64,000 nt of DNA from Corynebacterium tuberculostearicum SK141 (GCF_000175635.1 NZ_ACVP01000008.1:1-64000), one strand, 5' to 3'. Counted from the first letter of the stretch, positions 16,742 to 25,471 are shown. Made by a program: numbers and translations. Notes: generated by a model not told the origin, from the sequence alone.

Positions 16742-17752
16742 ATGATGAATACGCAATTCTTAGCATCCGCCGCTTCCACCACGGACTCGGCCATCGAGTC
16801 CGTGTCCAGTTTTTGGAATGACGAGAAGGTGCAAAGCTGGCTTATCGAGCGCCCCATTCGCATCGCCATCATCCTTATCCTGGCCATAATCGTCCACTGG
16901 CTGCTCCACCGCATCATCAACAAGGTGGCTGACAACAGCATCAAATCCACTGGCCTGGATAAGCAGCGCTTCCGCGAGAAATTTAAGGGACGGTCCCACC
17001 ACCCCGAGCTAAGCCAGCAAGAAGAGGCCATGCGCCAAACCCGCGAGACCCGGCGCGCCTCCCGCATCAAGACACTTGCCGGCGTAGCCCGTTCCGCCGC
17101 CGCCATCTTCGTCTGGGTGTGGGCCGTTATCGCCATCCTGGATGAGTTAGAAGTTAACGTAGCACCGCTTATCGCTTCCGCCGGTGTCATCGGCGTTGCC
17201 CTCGGCTTTGGTGCGCAGGCGCTGGTGAAGGACTTCCTTTCTGGCATCTTCATGCTCATTGAGGACCAGTACGGCATTGGTGACGTGGTTGATTTGGGCA
17301 ATGGCGTCTTTGGCGATGTCGAGTCCATTTCCCTGCGCATCACCACGGTCCGCGATATCGATGGCGCCCTCTGGTACGTGCGCAACGGTGAGATTCTCCA
17401 GGTGGCCAACCACTCCGATGAGTACTCTGTTGCCCGCATCCAGGTTCCGGTAGGCCTTTCTAATGACCCAGAGGTTGCTGGCGAAATCATTGAGGACGCG
17501 GTGAAAGAAGCCGCACAGGACGAAAAGGTGCGCAAGCTCATCCTAAGCACGCCCCGGGTGGACGGCATGTCTGGCTTTGAGCCGGATTATGTATCCTTCC
17601 GCGTCTCGACCAAGACCCTGCCAGGAAAGCAGTGGGATGTGCAGCGTTTCTTGCAGTCTCGCGTGCTCAATGTCATGCACACTAAAGGTATTACCACCCC
17701 CTACCCGCACGGTATCGGCATTGCCGATCCCCGCAAGGAAGAAGAAGAGTAA
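16742..17752 (+). CDS. Small-conductance mechanosensitive channel (MscS family)
   Basis: The 336-residue membrane protein has a helix near residues 38-58, a second near 110-130, and the Gly/Ala-rich pore helix plus loop (SAGVIGVALGFGAQALVKDF) that defines MscS. The beta domain follows with the signature DQYGIGDVVDLG. It opens under hypo-osmotic shock to release solutes. It lacks the extra C-terminal helix of the longer MscCG glutamate exporter of C. glutamicum, so a pure osmotic role is more likely. A cytoplasmic insertion (about residues 75-110) is highly charged. The stop TAA directly abuts the glbO start. Confidence 0.93.
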   Translation: MMNTQFLASAASTTDSAIESVSSFWNDEKVQSWLIERPIRIAIILILAIIVHWLLHRIINKVADNSIKSTGLDKQRFREKFKGRSHHPELSQQEEAMRQTRETRRASRIKTLAGVARSAAAIFVWVWAVIAILDELEVNVAPLIASAGVIGVALGFGAQALVKDFLSGIFMLIEDQYGIGDVVDLGNGVFGDVESISLRITTVRDIDGALWYVRNGEILQVANHSDEYSVARIQVPVGLSNDPEVAGEIIEDAVKEAAQDEKVRKLILSTPRVDGMSGFEPDYVSFRVSTKTLPGKQWDVQRFLQSRVLNVMHTKGITTPYPHGIGIADPRKEEEE

Positions 17753-18136
17753 ATGGATTCTGTTTATGAGGCCATCGGTGGCATGGAGACCTTTGAGCGC
17801 CTCGTCCACGGCTTTTATTCCCAGGTCAAAGAGGACGATGTCATTGGCCCGATGTACCCCGATGACGACTGGGAAGGCGCCGAACAGCGCCTTACCTGGT
17901 TCTTGGCACAATATTGGGGCGGCCCGCAGCTATTTTCTGAAAACCGTGGGCACCCGCGCCTGCGCATGCGCCACGCCCCCTACCCCATCGATATCACCGC
18001 GCACGACCGGTGGCTTGAGCTTATGGGCAACTCCCTCGCGGACATCGACGAGGAAACCATCCCACCCGCCTACCGCGAGATGATTTGGGATCACATGCAG
18101 CGCGTGGCCGCCATGATGATTAACAAGGCCCCGTAA
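17753..18136 (+). CDS. glbO: Group II truncated haemoglobin
   Basis: The 127-residue protein matches truncated haemoglobin O, with the opening YEAIGGMETFERLVHGFYSQV and the proximal-His segment LRMRHAPYPI (F helix). The Trp of the G helix lies in REMIWDHMQRV. Haem-bound TrHbO reacts with oxygen, peroxide and nitric oxide. Its ATG follows the MscS stop without any gap, so the two are probably translationally coupled. M. tuberculosis glbO (Rv2470) lies in the corresponding chromosomal segment. Confidence 0.95.
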   Translation: MDSVYEAIGGMETFERLVHGFYSQVKEDDVIGPMYPDDDWEGAEQRLTWFLAQYWGGPQLFSENRGHPRLRMRHAPYPIDITAHDRWLELMGNSLADIDEETIPPAYREMIWDHMQRVAAMMINKAP

Positions 18137-18150
18137 CCACGCCAACCCCT

Positions 18151-18230
18151 TCAGCGCAGATAACTAGATAACTCAAGCCCGGGCCCCGTTTCTAGCGGGG
18201 GCGCCGGGCTTGTGGTGTATCTAGCGCTGA
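18151..18230. terminator. Large nested inverted repeat between converging glbO and ald
   Basis: An inner stem (CAAGCCCGG at 18174-18182 with CCGGGCTTG at 18204-18212, plus CCCCG/CGGGG inside) is surrounded by outer arms. These are TCAGCGC-AGATA at 18151-18162 and its complement with one bulged base at 18218-18230. The 80-bp structure is symmetrical and lies between two converging genes, as expected of a bidirectional terminator, although no long T-tract follows. Confidence 0.65.
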
Positions 18231-18246
18231 CTACGCCGGGTGATGA

Positions 18247-19338
18247 CTAGTCTTCCCAGTCAAAGGCCTTGCGCACAGGCTCGGAAACCAGACGGCCACC
18301 GCGAGTCATGACGCCGCCTTCCAGACCTGGGAAGCGCTTGATCGCGGCATCCAGGCTGTCGTTGGCCACCGCGCGGATGTACGGCAGGGTCGCAGAAGAC
18401 AACGCGCGGGTGGAGGTATTGGCCACCGCACCCGGCATATTCGCCACGCAGTAGAACAGGGTGTCATGCACCTTGAAGGTGGGGTCATCGTGGGAGGTCT
18501 TCTTGGAGTTTTCGAAGCAACCGCCCTGGTCGATGGCTACGTCGACGAGCACCGCGCCCTTCTTCATCTTCTTTACGGTCTCCTCACGCACCAACTTCGG
18601 CGCGGCGGCACCCGGGATAAGGACGGCGCCGATGACGAGGTCGGCCTCCTGCAGTTCCTTATCGATGGTGGCTGGATCGGAGATCAGGGTGCGCACGCCA
18701 CCGGCGTACTGGTCATCGAAGCGCTGCAGGACGTGCGGATCGAGGTCCAGCACCGTCACTTCGGCGCGCAGACCGTGGGCCATAGCTACAGCGGACGCGC
18801 CAACCTGGCCGCCGCCGATAACTACGACGCGTGCCGGCTGGGTGCCCGGAACACCGGAGACCAGCAGGCCACGGCCGCCCTGAGTGGACAACAGGTGGTG
18901 GGTGCCTTCGATGGCAGCAAGGCGGCCAGCTACCTGGGACATCGGGGTGAGAAGCGGCAGGGTGCCGTGGCGGTCGGTGACCGTCTCATAGGCGATGGCG
19001 GTGGTATTGGCGTCGACAAGTGCCTCAGTCAGCGGACGATCTGCCGCAAGGTGCAGGTACGTGAAGACGGTGAGGTCTGGGCGCAGGTACTGGTACTCAG
19101 CTTCGAGCGGCTCCTTCACCTTCAGCAGCAGCTCTGCTTGTGCCCAGGTATCTTCCGCAGTGCCAACGATGCTGGCACCCGCGGCCTCGTACTCGGAGTC
19201 CGGGAAGGAAGCGCCTTCACCGGCACCAGTCTCAATGAGGACCTCATGGCCATCCTGAACGAGGGTCTGCGCGCCGCTCGGGGTAAGAGCCACGCGATTC
19301 TCGTTATTCATGATTTCTTTTGGCACAGCAATACGCAT
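18247..19338 (-). CDS. ald: Alanine dehydrogenase
   Basis: This NAD-dependent enzyme interconverts L-alanine with pyruvate and ammonia. The 363-residue length is typical, as is the N-terminus MRIAVPKEIMNNENRVALTP. LKVKEP carries the substrate Lys, YLHLAAD the catalytic His, and VIGGGQVGASAVAMAHGL forms the nucleotide-binding loop. The ribosome binding site AAGGAG precedes the ATG. The long upstream region holds a perfect 13-bp palindrome that may be an operator. Confidence 0.96.
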   Translation of the reverse strand: MRIAVPKEIMNNENRVALTPSGAQTLVQDGHEVLIETGAGEGASFPDSEYEAAGASIVGTAEDTWAQAELLLKVKEPLEAEYQYLRPDLTVFTYLHLAADRPLTEALVDANTTAIAYETVTDRHGTLPLLTPMSQVAGRLAAIEGTHHLLSTQGGRGLLVSGVPGTQPARVVVIGGGQVGASAVAMAHGLRAEVTVLDLDPHVLQRFDDQYAGGVRTLISDPATIDKELQEADLVIGAVLIPGAAAPKLVREETVKKMKKGAVLVDVAIDQGGCFENSKKTSHDDPTFKVHDTLFYCVANMPGAVANTSTRALSSATLPYIRAVANDSLDAAIKRFPGLEGGVMTRGGRLVSEPVRKAFDWED

Positions 19339-19613
19339 TACATAGTCTCCTTGTGGGTGCAGGAAATTACATCGACCATGTAAGAGTAACGCAGGACACG
19401 TTTGCGCGCGGCGCTCTGCTAGCTAATTCACACTGCGGGGGTAGCGTTACGCTAACGACCCGATTAAACGCGCTGTTCACAAGGTTTCGGGCGGCACGAC
19501 CCAAGGATCCCCCTACCCCTAAGGCAGACTACTTTTCGGGCAATGTCGCCCATTATGGGGCGGTGGTACGCCGAGATTGTTGAACACCAGGGTGTGCGCC
19601 CTGGCGGCGAAAG
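19339..19613. promoter_or_regulatory. ald upstream region with 13-bp palindrome and a hairpin
   Basis: This 275-bp gap contains no supportable gene. TAGCGTTACGCTA at 19442-19454 is a perfect odd palindrome about 105 bp upstream of ald, a candidate regulator site. A CCAGGG/CCCTGG hairpin at 19587-19604 sits just past the stop of the minus-strand Rv2474c-like gene and may be its terminator, though it has no T-tract. Confidence 0.45.
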
Positions 19614-20276
19614 CTAGAACAAGGACAAGCGGGTGGAACGGTAAATGCTGCCAAAGGGGGCGTCGAGTCGCACCCACCGACCCAGCTGAGCCACCCGCAG
19701 GTGCCGCGGCACGTCCATCGGGGCGGAAAATCCAGGAATAAGCCCCAGGTTGGTGCAGGCAAAGATCATGCGCATGGGGATTTCGACCGTGGCGCCATCG
19801 CCTTCCACCGTGACAACGGTTTGATTCAACAAGCTGGACGGCGGGCCCATCGGGCCAGAAAATTGCCGGGTTAGCTGTTGGCCTTTATCGGATAGATCGC
19901 GCACCACGGTAACCGGCAAGGTATCGACCACGCTGTAACCCGTGGCCGGCGGCAAGGCTCCCGGCCAGGATGGATCGCGGGCAGGACCCAAATCTAAGGT
20001 GCCGCTAGATTCATGCTCTTTGAGTTGCTCGGCGAGCGTGGCAGCAGAAACCACAGCTCCATCGCGAGACGCGACGCCTTGGACGCGGCGAGAGGCAACC
20101 ACCTCGAAGGGGGTGGTGACAAAGACATCGACGACGTCGTCAGTCAGCTGGCGCAGCCGCACCGACGCGCCCGCGTCCAAGCCAACCGCGCGCGTGACAA
20201 GGGCCCGAAGGCCAGGTCCACCGCTTCCAATTTCTAGAGTCTCGGTGACCATGCCTTCGGGCCCTGCCTTTCTCAT
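19614..20276 (-). CDS. Conserved actinobacterial protein of unknown function (Rv2474c-like)
   Basis: The 220-residue soluble protein has no motif that I recognise. It sits where Rv2474c lies in mycobacteria, downstream of the acyl-CoA thioesterase and ettA genes, and has a similar length. The sequence is mixed alpha/beta with no signal peptide or membrane segment. A start eight codons later (20252, MVTETLEIG) has GAAGG nearby and is a credible alternative. Co-transcription with the thioesterase (18-bp gap) is likely. Function is not predicted. Confidence 0.75.
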   Translation of the reverse strand: MRKAGPEGMVTETLEIGSGGPGLRALVTRAVGLDAGASVRLRQLTDDVVDVFVTTPFEVVASRRVQGVASRDGAVVSAATLAEQLKEHESSGTLDLGPARDPSWPGALPPATGYSVVDTLPVTVVRDLSDKGQQLTRQFSGPMGPPSSLLNQTVVTVEGDGATVEIPMRMIFACTNLGLIPGFSAPMDVPRHLRVAQLGRWVRLDAPFGSIYRSTRLSLF

Positions 20277-20294
20277 CTGTGCTCTGCCCCGCTG

Positions 20295-20708
20295 CTAGTT
20301 GGCAGCGGTATTGTGCAGAATATCCTTTTCCTGGTCCGTCAATGGACGCGGGGTCTGCTGCTGACGGTCAATGACTACCTGCACGCAATCCACGGTTGCC
20401 GCGACCTCGCCCTGGGCGTTCTTCACTTGCTGAGTGGTGGTAAACGAGGTGGTACCAATCTGGGAAATGGTAGTTTCCACCTCCACCGTAGTGGTGTCCT
20501 TAAACTCCATCGGGCGCTGGAAGTCCACATCGAGGTGGCGCACGAACGCCACGAAGTCGAGGCCTTTGGAATAGATATGTTCCTTCGCAAAGGCCAGGCG
20601 CGCTTCCTGGGCGAGCTCGATGTAGTTTGCGTTCATCATGTGGCCGTACATATCAAAATCCGACCAGCGGGTTTGAATACGGTACGTGTGCACGCTTGGG
20701 GTTGCCAT
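20295..20708 (-). CDS. Hotdog-fold acyl-CoA thioesterase (4HBT family)
   Basis: The 137-residue protein shows the 4HBT signature RWSDFDMYGHMMNANYIEL, in which the first Asp region and the following helix form the active site of 4-hydroxybenzoyl-CoA-type thioesterases. It probably hydrolyses short or medium acyl-CoA thioesters. Two ATG codons are adjacent (20711 and 20708); GAGGAGA is better spaced for the second. It lies between ettA and the Rv2474c-like gene, matching Rv2475c in order. The physiological substrate is unknown. Confidence 0.88.
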   Translation of the reverse strand: MATPSVHTYRIQTRWSDFDMYGHMMNANYIELAQEARLAFAKEHIYSKGLDFVAFVRHLDVDFQRPMEFKDTTTVEVETTISQIGTTSFTTTQQVKNAQGEVAATVDCVQVVIDRQQQTPRPLTDQEKDILHNTAAN

Positions 20709-20736
20709 CATTCTCCTCAGTTAAGGCGTTAGCTAC

Positions 20737-22407
20737 TTAGCGGGTCAGCTTGCGGTGGGTCACGCGGGAAGGACGGGCTGCCTCTTCACCGAGGCGGTCG
20801 ACCTTGTTCTTCTCGTAATCGCCGAAGTTACCCTCGAACCAGAACCACTGGCCTTCTTCCACATTGCCTTCCCAGGCCAAGATGTGGGTACAGGTGCGGT
20901 CCAGGAACCAGCGGTCGTGGGAAATGACCACGGCGCAGCCCGGGAACTTCTCCAGCGCGTTTTCCAGTGAGCCGAGGGTTTCCACGTCCAAGTCGTTGGT
21001 CGGCTCGTCAAGGAGGATCAGGTTGCCGCCCTCCTTCAGGGTCAGCGCCAAGTTCAGGCGGTTGCGCTCACCACCGGAAAGCACCTTGGATGGCTTCTGC
21101 TGATCCGGGCCCTTGAAGCCGAACGCGGACAGGTAAGCACGCGACGGCATCTCGTTTTGACCAACGTGAATGTAATCTAGGCCGCCGGAGACAACCTCCC
21201 AAACGGTTGCCTCGGGGTCGATGTTCTCACGGTTCTGGTCCACGTAGGACAGCTTGACGGTATCGCCCACCTCGACGGAACCGGCATCCGGCTGCTCCAG
21301 GCCAACGATGGTCTTAAACAGGGTGGTCTTACCCACACCGTTCGGGCCGATAACGCCCACGATGCCGTTGCGCGGCAGGGTGAAGGAGAGGTCCTTAATC
21401 AGGACGCGGTCATCGAAGCCCTTCTGCAGGTCCTTGACTTCCACAACCTTATTGCCCAAGCGCGGCGGGGTAGGAATCTGGATCTCTTCGAAGTCGAGCT
21501 TCTTGTACTTCTCGGCCTCGGCAGCCATCTCCTCGTAGCGCTCCAGACGAGCCTTGTTCTTGGCCTGGCGGGCCTTCGAGCCGGAGCGTACCCACTCCAG
21601 CTCGTCCTTCAGGCGCTTGCGCAGCTTCGCATCCTTCTTGCCAGCAACCTCCAAGCGCTCCTGCTTCTTATCCAGGTAGGTGGAGTAGTTGCCCTCGTAC
21701 GGGTAGAGCTTGCCGCGGTCAACCTCACAGATCCAGCCCGCGACGTGGTCAAGGAAGTAGCGGTCGTGGGTCACGGCCAAGACAGCACCCGGGTAATCGG
21801 CCAGGTGCTTCTCCAGCCACTGCACGGACTCGGCGTCCAGGTGGTTCGTAGGCTCGTCGAGCAGCAGCAGGTCCGGCTCGGTGAGCAGGAGTTTAGCCAG
21901 CGCTACACGACGGCGCTCGCCACCAGAAAGGTTGGTCACTGGGGCGTCGGAAGGCGGGCAGCGCAAAGCTTCCATGGCCTGCTCGATCTTGGAATCAACC
22001 TCCCAAGCATCGGCGGCGTCCAGCTCTTCTTGCAGCTTGCCCATTTCTTCCATGAGCTCGTCGCTGTAGTTGGTGGCCATTTCCTCGGCGATCTGCTCGA
22101 AGCGCTGCTTCTTTTCAAAGATATCGCCCAAGCCCTCTTCGACGTTGCCGCGTACGGTCTTCTCGTCATTGAGCGGCGGCTCCTGCTGCAGGATGCCCAC
22201 GGTGGCACCCGGATCCAAGAAGGCCTCGCCGTTGGAAGGCTGATCCAGGCCGGCCATAATCTTCAGAATGGAGGACTTACCGGCACCGTTAGGGCCGACC
22301 ACACCAATCTTGGCACCTGGGTAGAACGCCATTGTTACATCGTCAAGGATGACTTTATCGCCAATTGCCTTGCGCACGTTTTTCATCGTGTAGATGAATT
22401 CGCCCAC
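20737..22407 (-). CDS. ettA: Energy-dependent translational throttle protein EttA (ABC-F)
   Basis: The 556-residue cytoplasmic ABC-F ATPase binds the ribosomal E site and gates entry into elongation according to ATP/ADP ratio. It has two ATPase domains with Walker A motifs GPNGAGKSS and GPNGVGKTT and signatures LSGGERRR and LSGGERNR. The linker between them (about residues 245-325) is rich in Lys, Arg and Glu, as expected of the P-site tRNA-interaction motif. Translation starts at GTG (22407) with AAAGGGG upstream. It corresponds to Rv2477c in the mycobacterial order. Confidence 0.96.
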   Translation of the reverse strand: MGEFIYTMKNVRKAIGDKVILDDVTMAFYPGAKIGVVGPNGAGKSSILKIMAGLDQPSNGEAFLDPGATVGILQQEPPLNDEKTVRGNVEEGLGDIFEKKQRFEQIAEEMATNYSDELMEEMGKLQEELDAADAWEVDSKIEQAMEALRCPPSDAPVTNLSGGERRRVALAKLLLTEPDLLLLDEPTNHLDAESVQWLEKHLADYPGAVLAVTHDRYFLDHVAGWICEVDRGKLYPYEGNYSTYLDKKQERLEVAGKKDAKLRKRLKDELEWVRSGSKARQAKNKARLERYEEMAAEAEKYKKLDFEEIQIPTPPRLGNKVVEVKDLQKGFDDRVLIKDLSFTLPRNGIVGVIGPNGVGKTTLFKTIVGLEQPDAGSVEVGDTVKLSYVDQNRENIDPEATVWEVVSGGLDYIHVGQNEMPSRAYLSAFGFKGPDQQKPSKVLSGGERNRLNLALTLKEGGNLILLDEPTNDLDVETLGSLENALEKFPGCAVVISHDRWFLDRTCTHILAWEGNVEEGQWFWFEGNFGDYEKNKVDRLGEEAARPSRVTHRKLTR

Positions 22408-22480
22408 TTTTACCCCTTTGCAAAAATTTGGGAGACGTATTTATCTACACAAACACTACATCAGAACCACCGCCCAAGTG

Positions 22481-22503
22481 CCTCGGGTCAGGTACACCCG
22501 AGG
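22481..22503 (-). terminator. Hairpin between ssb and ettA
   Basis: Perfect arms CCTCGGGT (22481-22488) and ACCCGAGG (22496-22503) with a 7-nt loop lie 24 bp past the ssb stop on the minus strand. No T-tract follows, so it could attenuate transcription or act as an mRNA stability element rather than a strong terminator. Confidence 0.5.
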
Positions 22504-22526
22504 CGATCAAGCCGGTGGGGAAACGC

Positions 22527-23171
22527 TTATGCGTTTACTGGGGCGGATTCTGCCTCGGCAGCTTCCTCTTCCACCTCGGCGTCGTCGAAGGAATCTTCTT
22601 CCCCACCGCGTGCGGCTACGGCGCGCTCGGCTAGATAGCGGTCGGCCGCGGTATCGACAGCGGTATCTCCCTGCCCTGCCTGCTGCGGCGGCAGGCTGTG
22701 GTCCACGTCCGGTTCGATGGCGTTGTCCCCCAGTTCTGGGACCGCAATATTTTCCTGGTTGTACTGCGGAGCGAGCCGCTTGGTACCGATAACGTGGCGG
22801 TTCAGATCCAGGCCCACGTACTGCGCTTTAATGAATGTGCGGAAGTGATCGGTGCCCTGGTCATCGCGCCATTGTTCTGTAACTAAGGAGCCCACGATGA
22901 CCAGCGGCATGCCTTTAGCCAGGGATTTGCGCACATTGATGGCGAATTGATTCCACATTTCGACGTCGATGTAGAGGTGGTCCACGTCGCGCCACTGCGG
23001 GGCCTTGGGGTTGTTGCCTTCCGGATCATTGGCGCCGGCATCGACCTGACGGTCCGGAATTCGGCGGGAAGAAGCGACGCGCAGCTTAGCCTTATAGGCC
23101 CCAGTTGAGGTCTTGGTCAGGATGGGATCGCGAGTAAGGCGACCGGTCAAAGTAATTGGGTATTGGGACAT
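22527..23171 (-). CDS. Single-stranded DNA-binding protein (SsbB-like)
   Basis: The 214-residue protein begins MSQYPITLTGRLTRDP and carries an OB-fold typical of bacterial SSBs in residues 1-130. The C-terminal part is acidic and rich in Glu/Asp but ends SAPVNA, without the DDDIPF-type tail of the replicative SSB. It is therefore a paralogue like mycobacterial SsbB (Rv2478c), used in recombination or stress. The start at 23171 is preceded by AAAGGA; a 47-codon upstream extension is not SSB-like. Two DnaA-box-like sites lie in the upstream gap. Confidence 0.92.
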   Translation of the reverse strand: MSQYPITLTGRLTRDPILTKTSTGAYKAKLRVASSRRIPDRQVDAGANDPEGNNPKAPQWRDVDHLYIDVEMWNQFAINVRKSLAKGMPLVIVGSLVTEQWRDDQGTDHFRTFIKAQYVGLDLNRHVIGTKRLAPQYNQENIAVPELGDNAIEPDVDHSLPPQQAGQGDTAVDTAADRYLAERAVAARGGEEDSFDDAEVEEEAAEAESAPVNA

Positions 23172-23283
23172 GGTGCTAGAAAATCCTTTGCTGGATAGTT
23201 GGATAGGCGAGTTCGGTTTTCCTCGCTCGCTTCCACATCCTGATGCCGGCGCGCAAGCCGCACCATGCCGGCAGCCCCTACCC

Positions 23284-23351
23284 TGTGAATAACTTGTTGT
23301 ACCCGTCAACAAAACTCGGGTTTGGGGGCGATTTCGGGCCGGTTATCCACA
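23284..23351. promoter_or_regulatory. Two DnaA-box-like sites upstream of ssb
   Basis: TGTGAATAA at 23284-23292 is the complement of TTATTCACA, and TTATCCACA lies at 23343-23351. Both fit TTATNCACA, face opposite directions and are 50 bp apart, in the 182-bp gap between ssb and the copD-ctaG gene. DnaA control of the SSB paralogue is possible. There are too few boxes for an origin. Confidence 0.4.
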
Positions 23352-23353
23352 GG

Positions 23354-25405
23354 CTAGCGCCCGCGGAAGCTCGATTCATCGCCGTGGCCCATATCCTGGA
23401 GCATCGCGTTATAGCGTTCCAATTCGGCATCATCGTCCGCATCCGCCTGCATATCGTGGCGGCGAGCCGTAGCGCGATCATCGCTGAGCCAATCCAGGAA
23501 GAGCTTGCCAAAGACGATAACCAGTGGGAACTGACCAAAGCCCCACGCGATGCCGCCGCCCACACGTTGGTCTTGGAGCAGATCCTGATCCCAGGGCAGC
23601 TCCAAATACTGGTAGAAGTCTGCACCCAACACGCTTTGCAGCTGCATCAGGTACACACCGGCAAAGAGGTGGAAAGGCATGGAAAGGAACAGCACGGCCA
23701 ACCGGAACGGGGTGGAGTGGCGCTTGGGAAGTGGATCCGGCCCGATGATTTCCCAGAAATAGAAGCAGCCGGAGATGATGAACGTGAAGTTCATAATGAG
23801 GTGACCTGCATGTTCCGAGATAGCGAATTGATACAGACTCGGGAACAAGTACAGCACATAGAGGAAAAATAGGTACTGCACGAGGTTGACAAACGGATTG
23901 GTAATAAACGCGACGATCTTGGACTGAGTGGCCGCCAGAGCATAGTCGTGCAGGCTGGGCTTCCCCTTCGGTCCTGCCTCAAAGGCCTCCATGAGCAGGG
24001 TCAGTGGCGCTCCCAAGACGAGCAGGAGCGGGACCGCCATCGACAAAATCATGTGCACCAACATGTGCATGGAGTACATCGCCGGCATGTACAGGCCTAG
24101 GCCGGTAGACATCACAAGGGTCAGGCCCAGCGCACCGCACATAAACCATGCGGTGCGCCCCTTGCTCCAGGTCAGGCCGCGCTTGTGTACGCGGTAAACG
24201 CAGTAGCCATAGGCCGCAGCCAACAGCAGGCCAATGGTGCCAAACATGATGTCAAAGCGGAACATGGTCCACACGTTGAGCACCGTGGGCTTTTCAAACA
24301 GCTCATAGCCCATGAGAATCTGCATCGAGTTGAGGTTGGGATCGCGCGGCGCCGGGGGCACAGTGCGGCCCAGCGTGATGGCTACGCCAATGGTGGCGGC
24401 CATGACCGCTACTTCCACGATGGCAATACGAATAAAAAGGCGCGGGTTCTTGCCCAGCTGCGGGATGGTGAGCTCGCGATGAGCGAGGCCGAAAATGCCC
24501 AGCAAAATCGTAAACACGAACTTGGTAATCAGAATGATTCCGTACGCGGAATCCACCAGATCGGAGATATTCATGCGGATGAGCGTGTTAATCAAGCCCG
24601 AGACAGCAAGCACCACAATGGCCATAAAGGCGATGCCGGAGTAGCGCTTCACCGCAAAGGCGAGGTTAGGGCCGAGGCGCCGACCATGGGCGATAAGCGC
24701 CATAAGCCCGCCTACCCAAAGCATGACGAAGACCAAGTGCCACAGGAGCGAATTGGTGCCGTAATCATGGTCGCCGCCTGCCGCGGAATGGCCTTCCATG
24801 CCAATGGGCACGACCTGCATTATGGACAAGAAAAGCAGAACTGGCTGCATAGACCAGCCACGGCCCACGAGCCCGAGAATGCCCACTACCAGGGCAATGA
24901 CCACAGAGATTGCCCACACAATGGTGGTGGAAATTTCCGTCAGAGCCATCTTCATAATGGAAGGATTGAATACCTGAGAAAAGGGCGCGCCGGTAAGGTC
25001 GGACATAATGAGCGGGATTTCCACGAGCCCCACGGCCGCCATGCCAAAGGAAGCCCACGTACCGGTGCGGGCGGCGATGTGGCCGTCGACGGACAAGGGG
25101 GCATCGATAAGCGCGGCATTGTCCCCGCGCGGAGCGATGAGGAACGACGAGGCTAAGAATGAGCCCACGGACAAAGCCATGAGAATCCACGCCACACCTC
25201 GAAAGAGCGGCAGGCCAAAGGTGGTTATGCGGCCGGGGTCCGGAATGCCCAGCGCCGCCAGGGAATCAGCCAGGAGGAACAGGGAAATAAAACCGGCAAG
25301 CAGGCCGGCAATAAGCATCGCTGCGATATAAATTCCCCAGGAAGAGCGGGGCTTCTTACCCGCCGCATTCACACTATTAACCTGCTCATTTGCCATAGTG
25401 CGCAT
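23354..25405 (-). CDS. CopD-CtaG fusion: copper resistance / cytochrome c oxidase assembly membrane protein
   Basis: The 683-residue polytopic protein joins an N-terminal CopD-like copper transport domain (about residues 20-370, about nine helices) to a C-terminal caa3-type CtaG domain (about 385-640). The CtaG part has His-rich helices, for example MYSMHMLVHMILSMAVPLLL and EHAGHLIMNF, with Met/His residues suited to copper. It probably delivers copper to the CuB centre of cytochrome oxidase. This fusion is usual in actinobacteria. The C-terminal tail is acidic. The 50-bp gap to the divergent LysR gene carries a T-N11-A palindrome. Confidence 0.92.
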   Translation of the reverse strand: MRTMANEQVNSVNAAGKKPRSSWGIYIAAMLIAGLLAGFISLFLLADSLAALGIPDPGRITTFGLPLFRGVAWILMALSVGSFLASSFLIAPRGDNAALIDAPLSVDGHIAARTGTWASFGMAAVGLVEIPLIMSDLTGAPFSQVFNPSIMKMALTEISTTIVWAISVVIALVVGILGLVGRGWSMQPVLLFLSIMQVVPIGMEGHSAAGGDHDYGTNSLLWHLVFVMLWVGGLMALIAHGRRLGPNLAFAVKRYSGIAFMAIVVLAVSGLINTLIRMNISDLVDSAYGIILITKFVFTILLGIFGLAHRELTIPQLGKNPRLFIRIAIVEVAVMAATIGVAITLGRTVPPAPRDPNLNSMQILMGYELFEKPTVLNVWTMFRFDIMFGTIGLLLAAAYGYCVYRVHKRGLTWSKGRTAWFMCGALGLTLVMSTGLGLYMPAMYSMHMLVHMILSMAVPLLLVLGAPLTLLMEAFEAGPKGKPSLHDYALAATQSKIVAFITNPFVNLVQYLFFLYVLYLFPSLYQFAISEHAGHLIMNFTFIISGCFYFWEIIGPDPLPKRHSTPFRLAVLFLSMPFHLFAGVYLMQLQSVLGADFYQYLELPWDQDLLQDQRVGGGIAWGFGQFPLVIVFGKLFLDWLSDDRATARRHDMQADADDDAELERYNAMLQDMGHGDESSFRGR

Positions 25406-25435
25406 TGTATAGCGCCACCTAGTTTCTCACCTAAC

Positions 25436-25458
25436 ACACATTTTGTCTTTACATGTGT
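25436..25458. promoter_or_regulatory. LysR-type T-N11-A palindrome
   Basis: ACACAT-N11-ATGTGT is a perfect 6-bp inverted repeat with the T-N11-A layout of LysR-regulator binding sites. It lies 13 bp upstream of the lysR start, between lysR and the divergent copD-ctaG gene, and probably mediates autoregulation. Confidence 0.6.
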
Positions 25459-25471
25459 CATTATGGAGCTT

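Noticed and set aside
23172..23312. 47-codon N-terminal extension of the SSB frame
   Set aside because: It is not SSB-like, covers the gap, and AAAGGA is found right before the shorter start.
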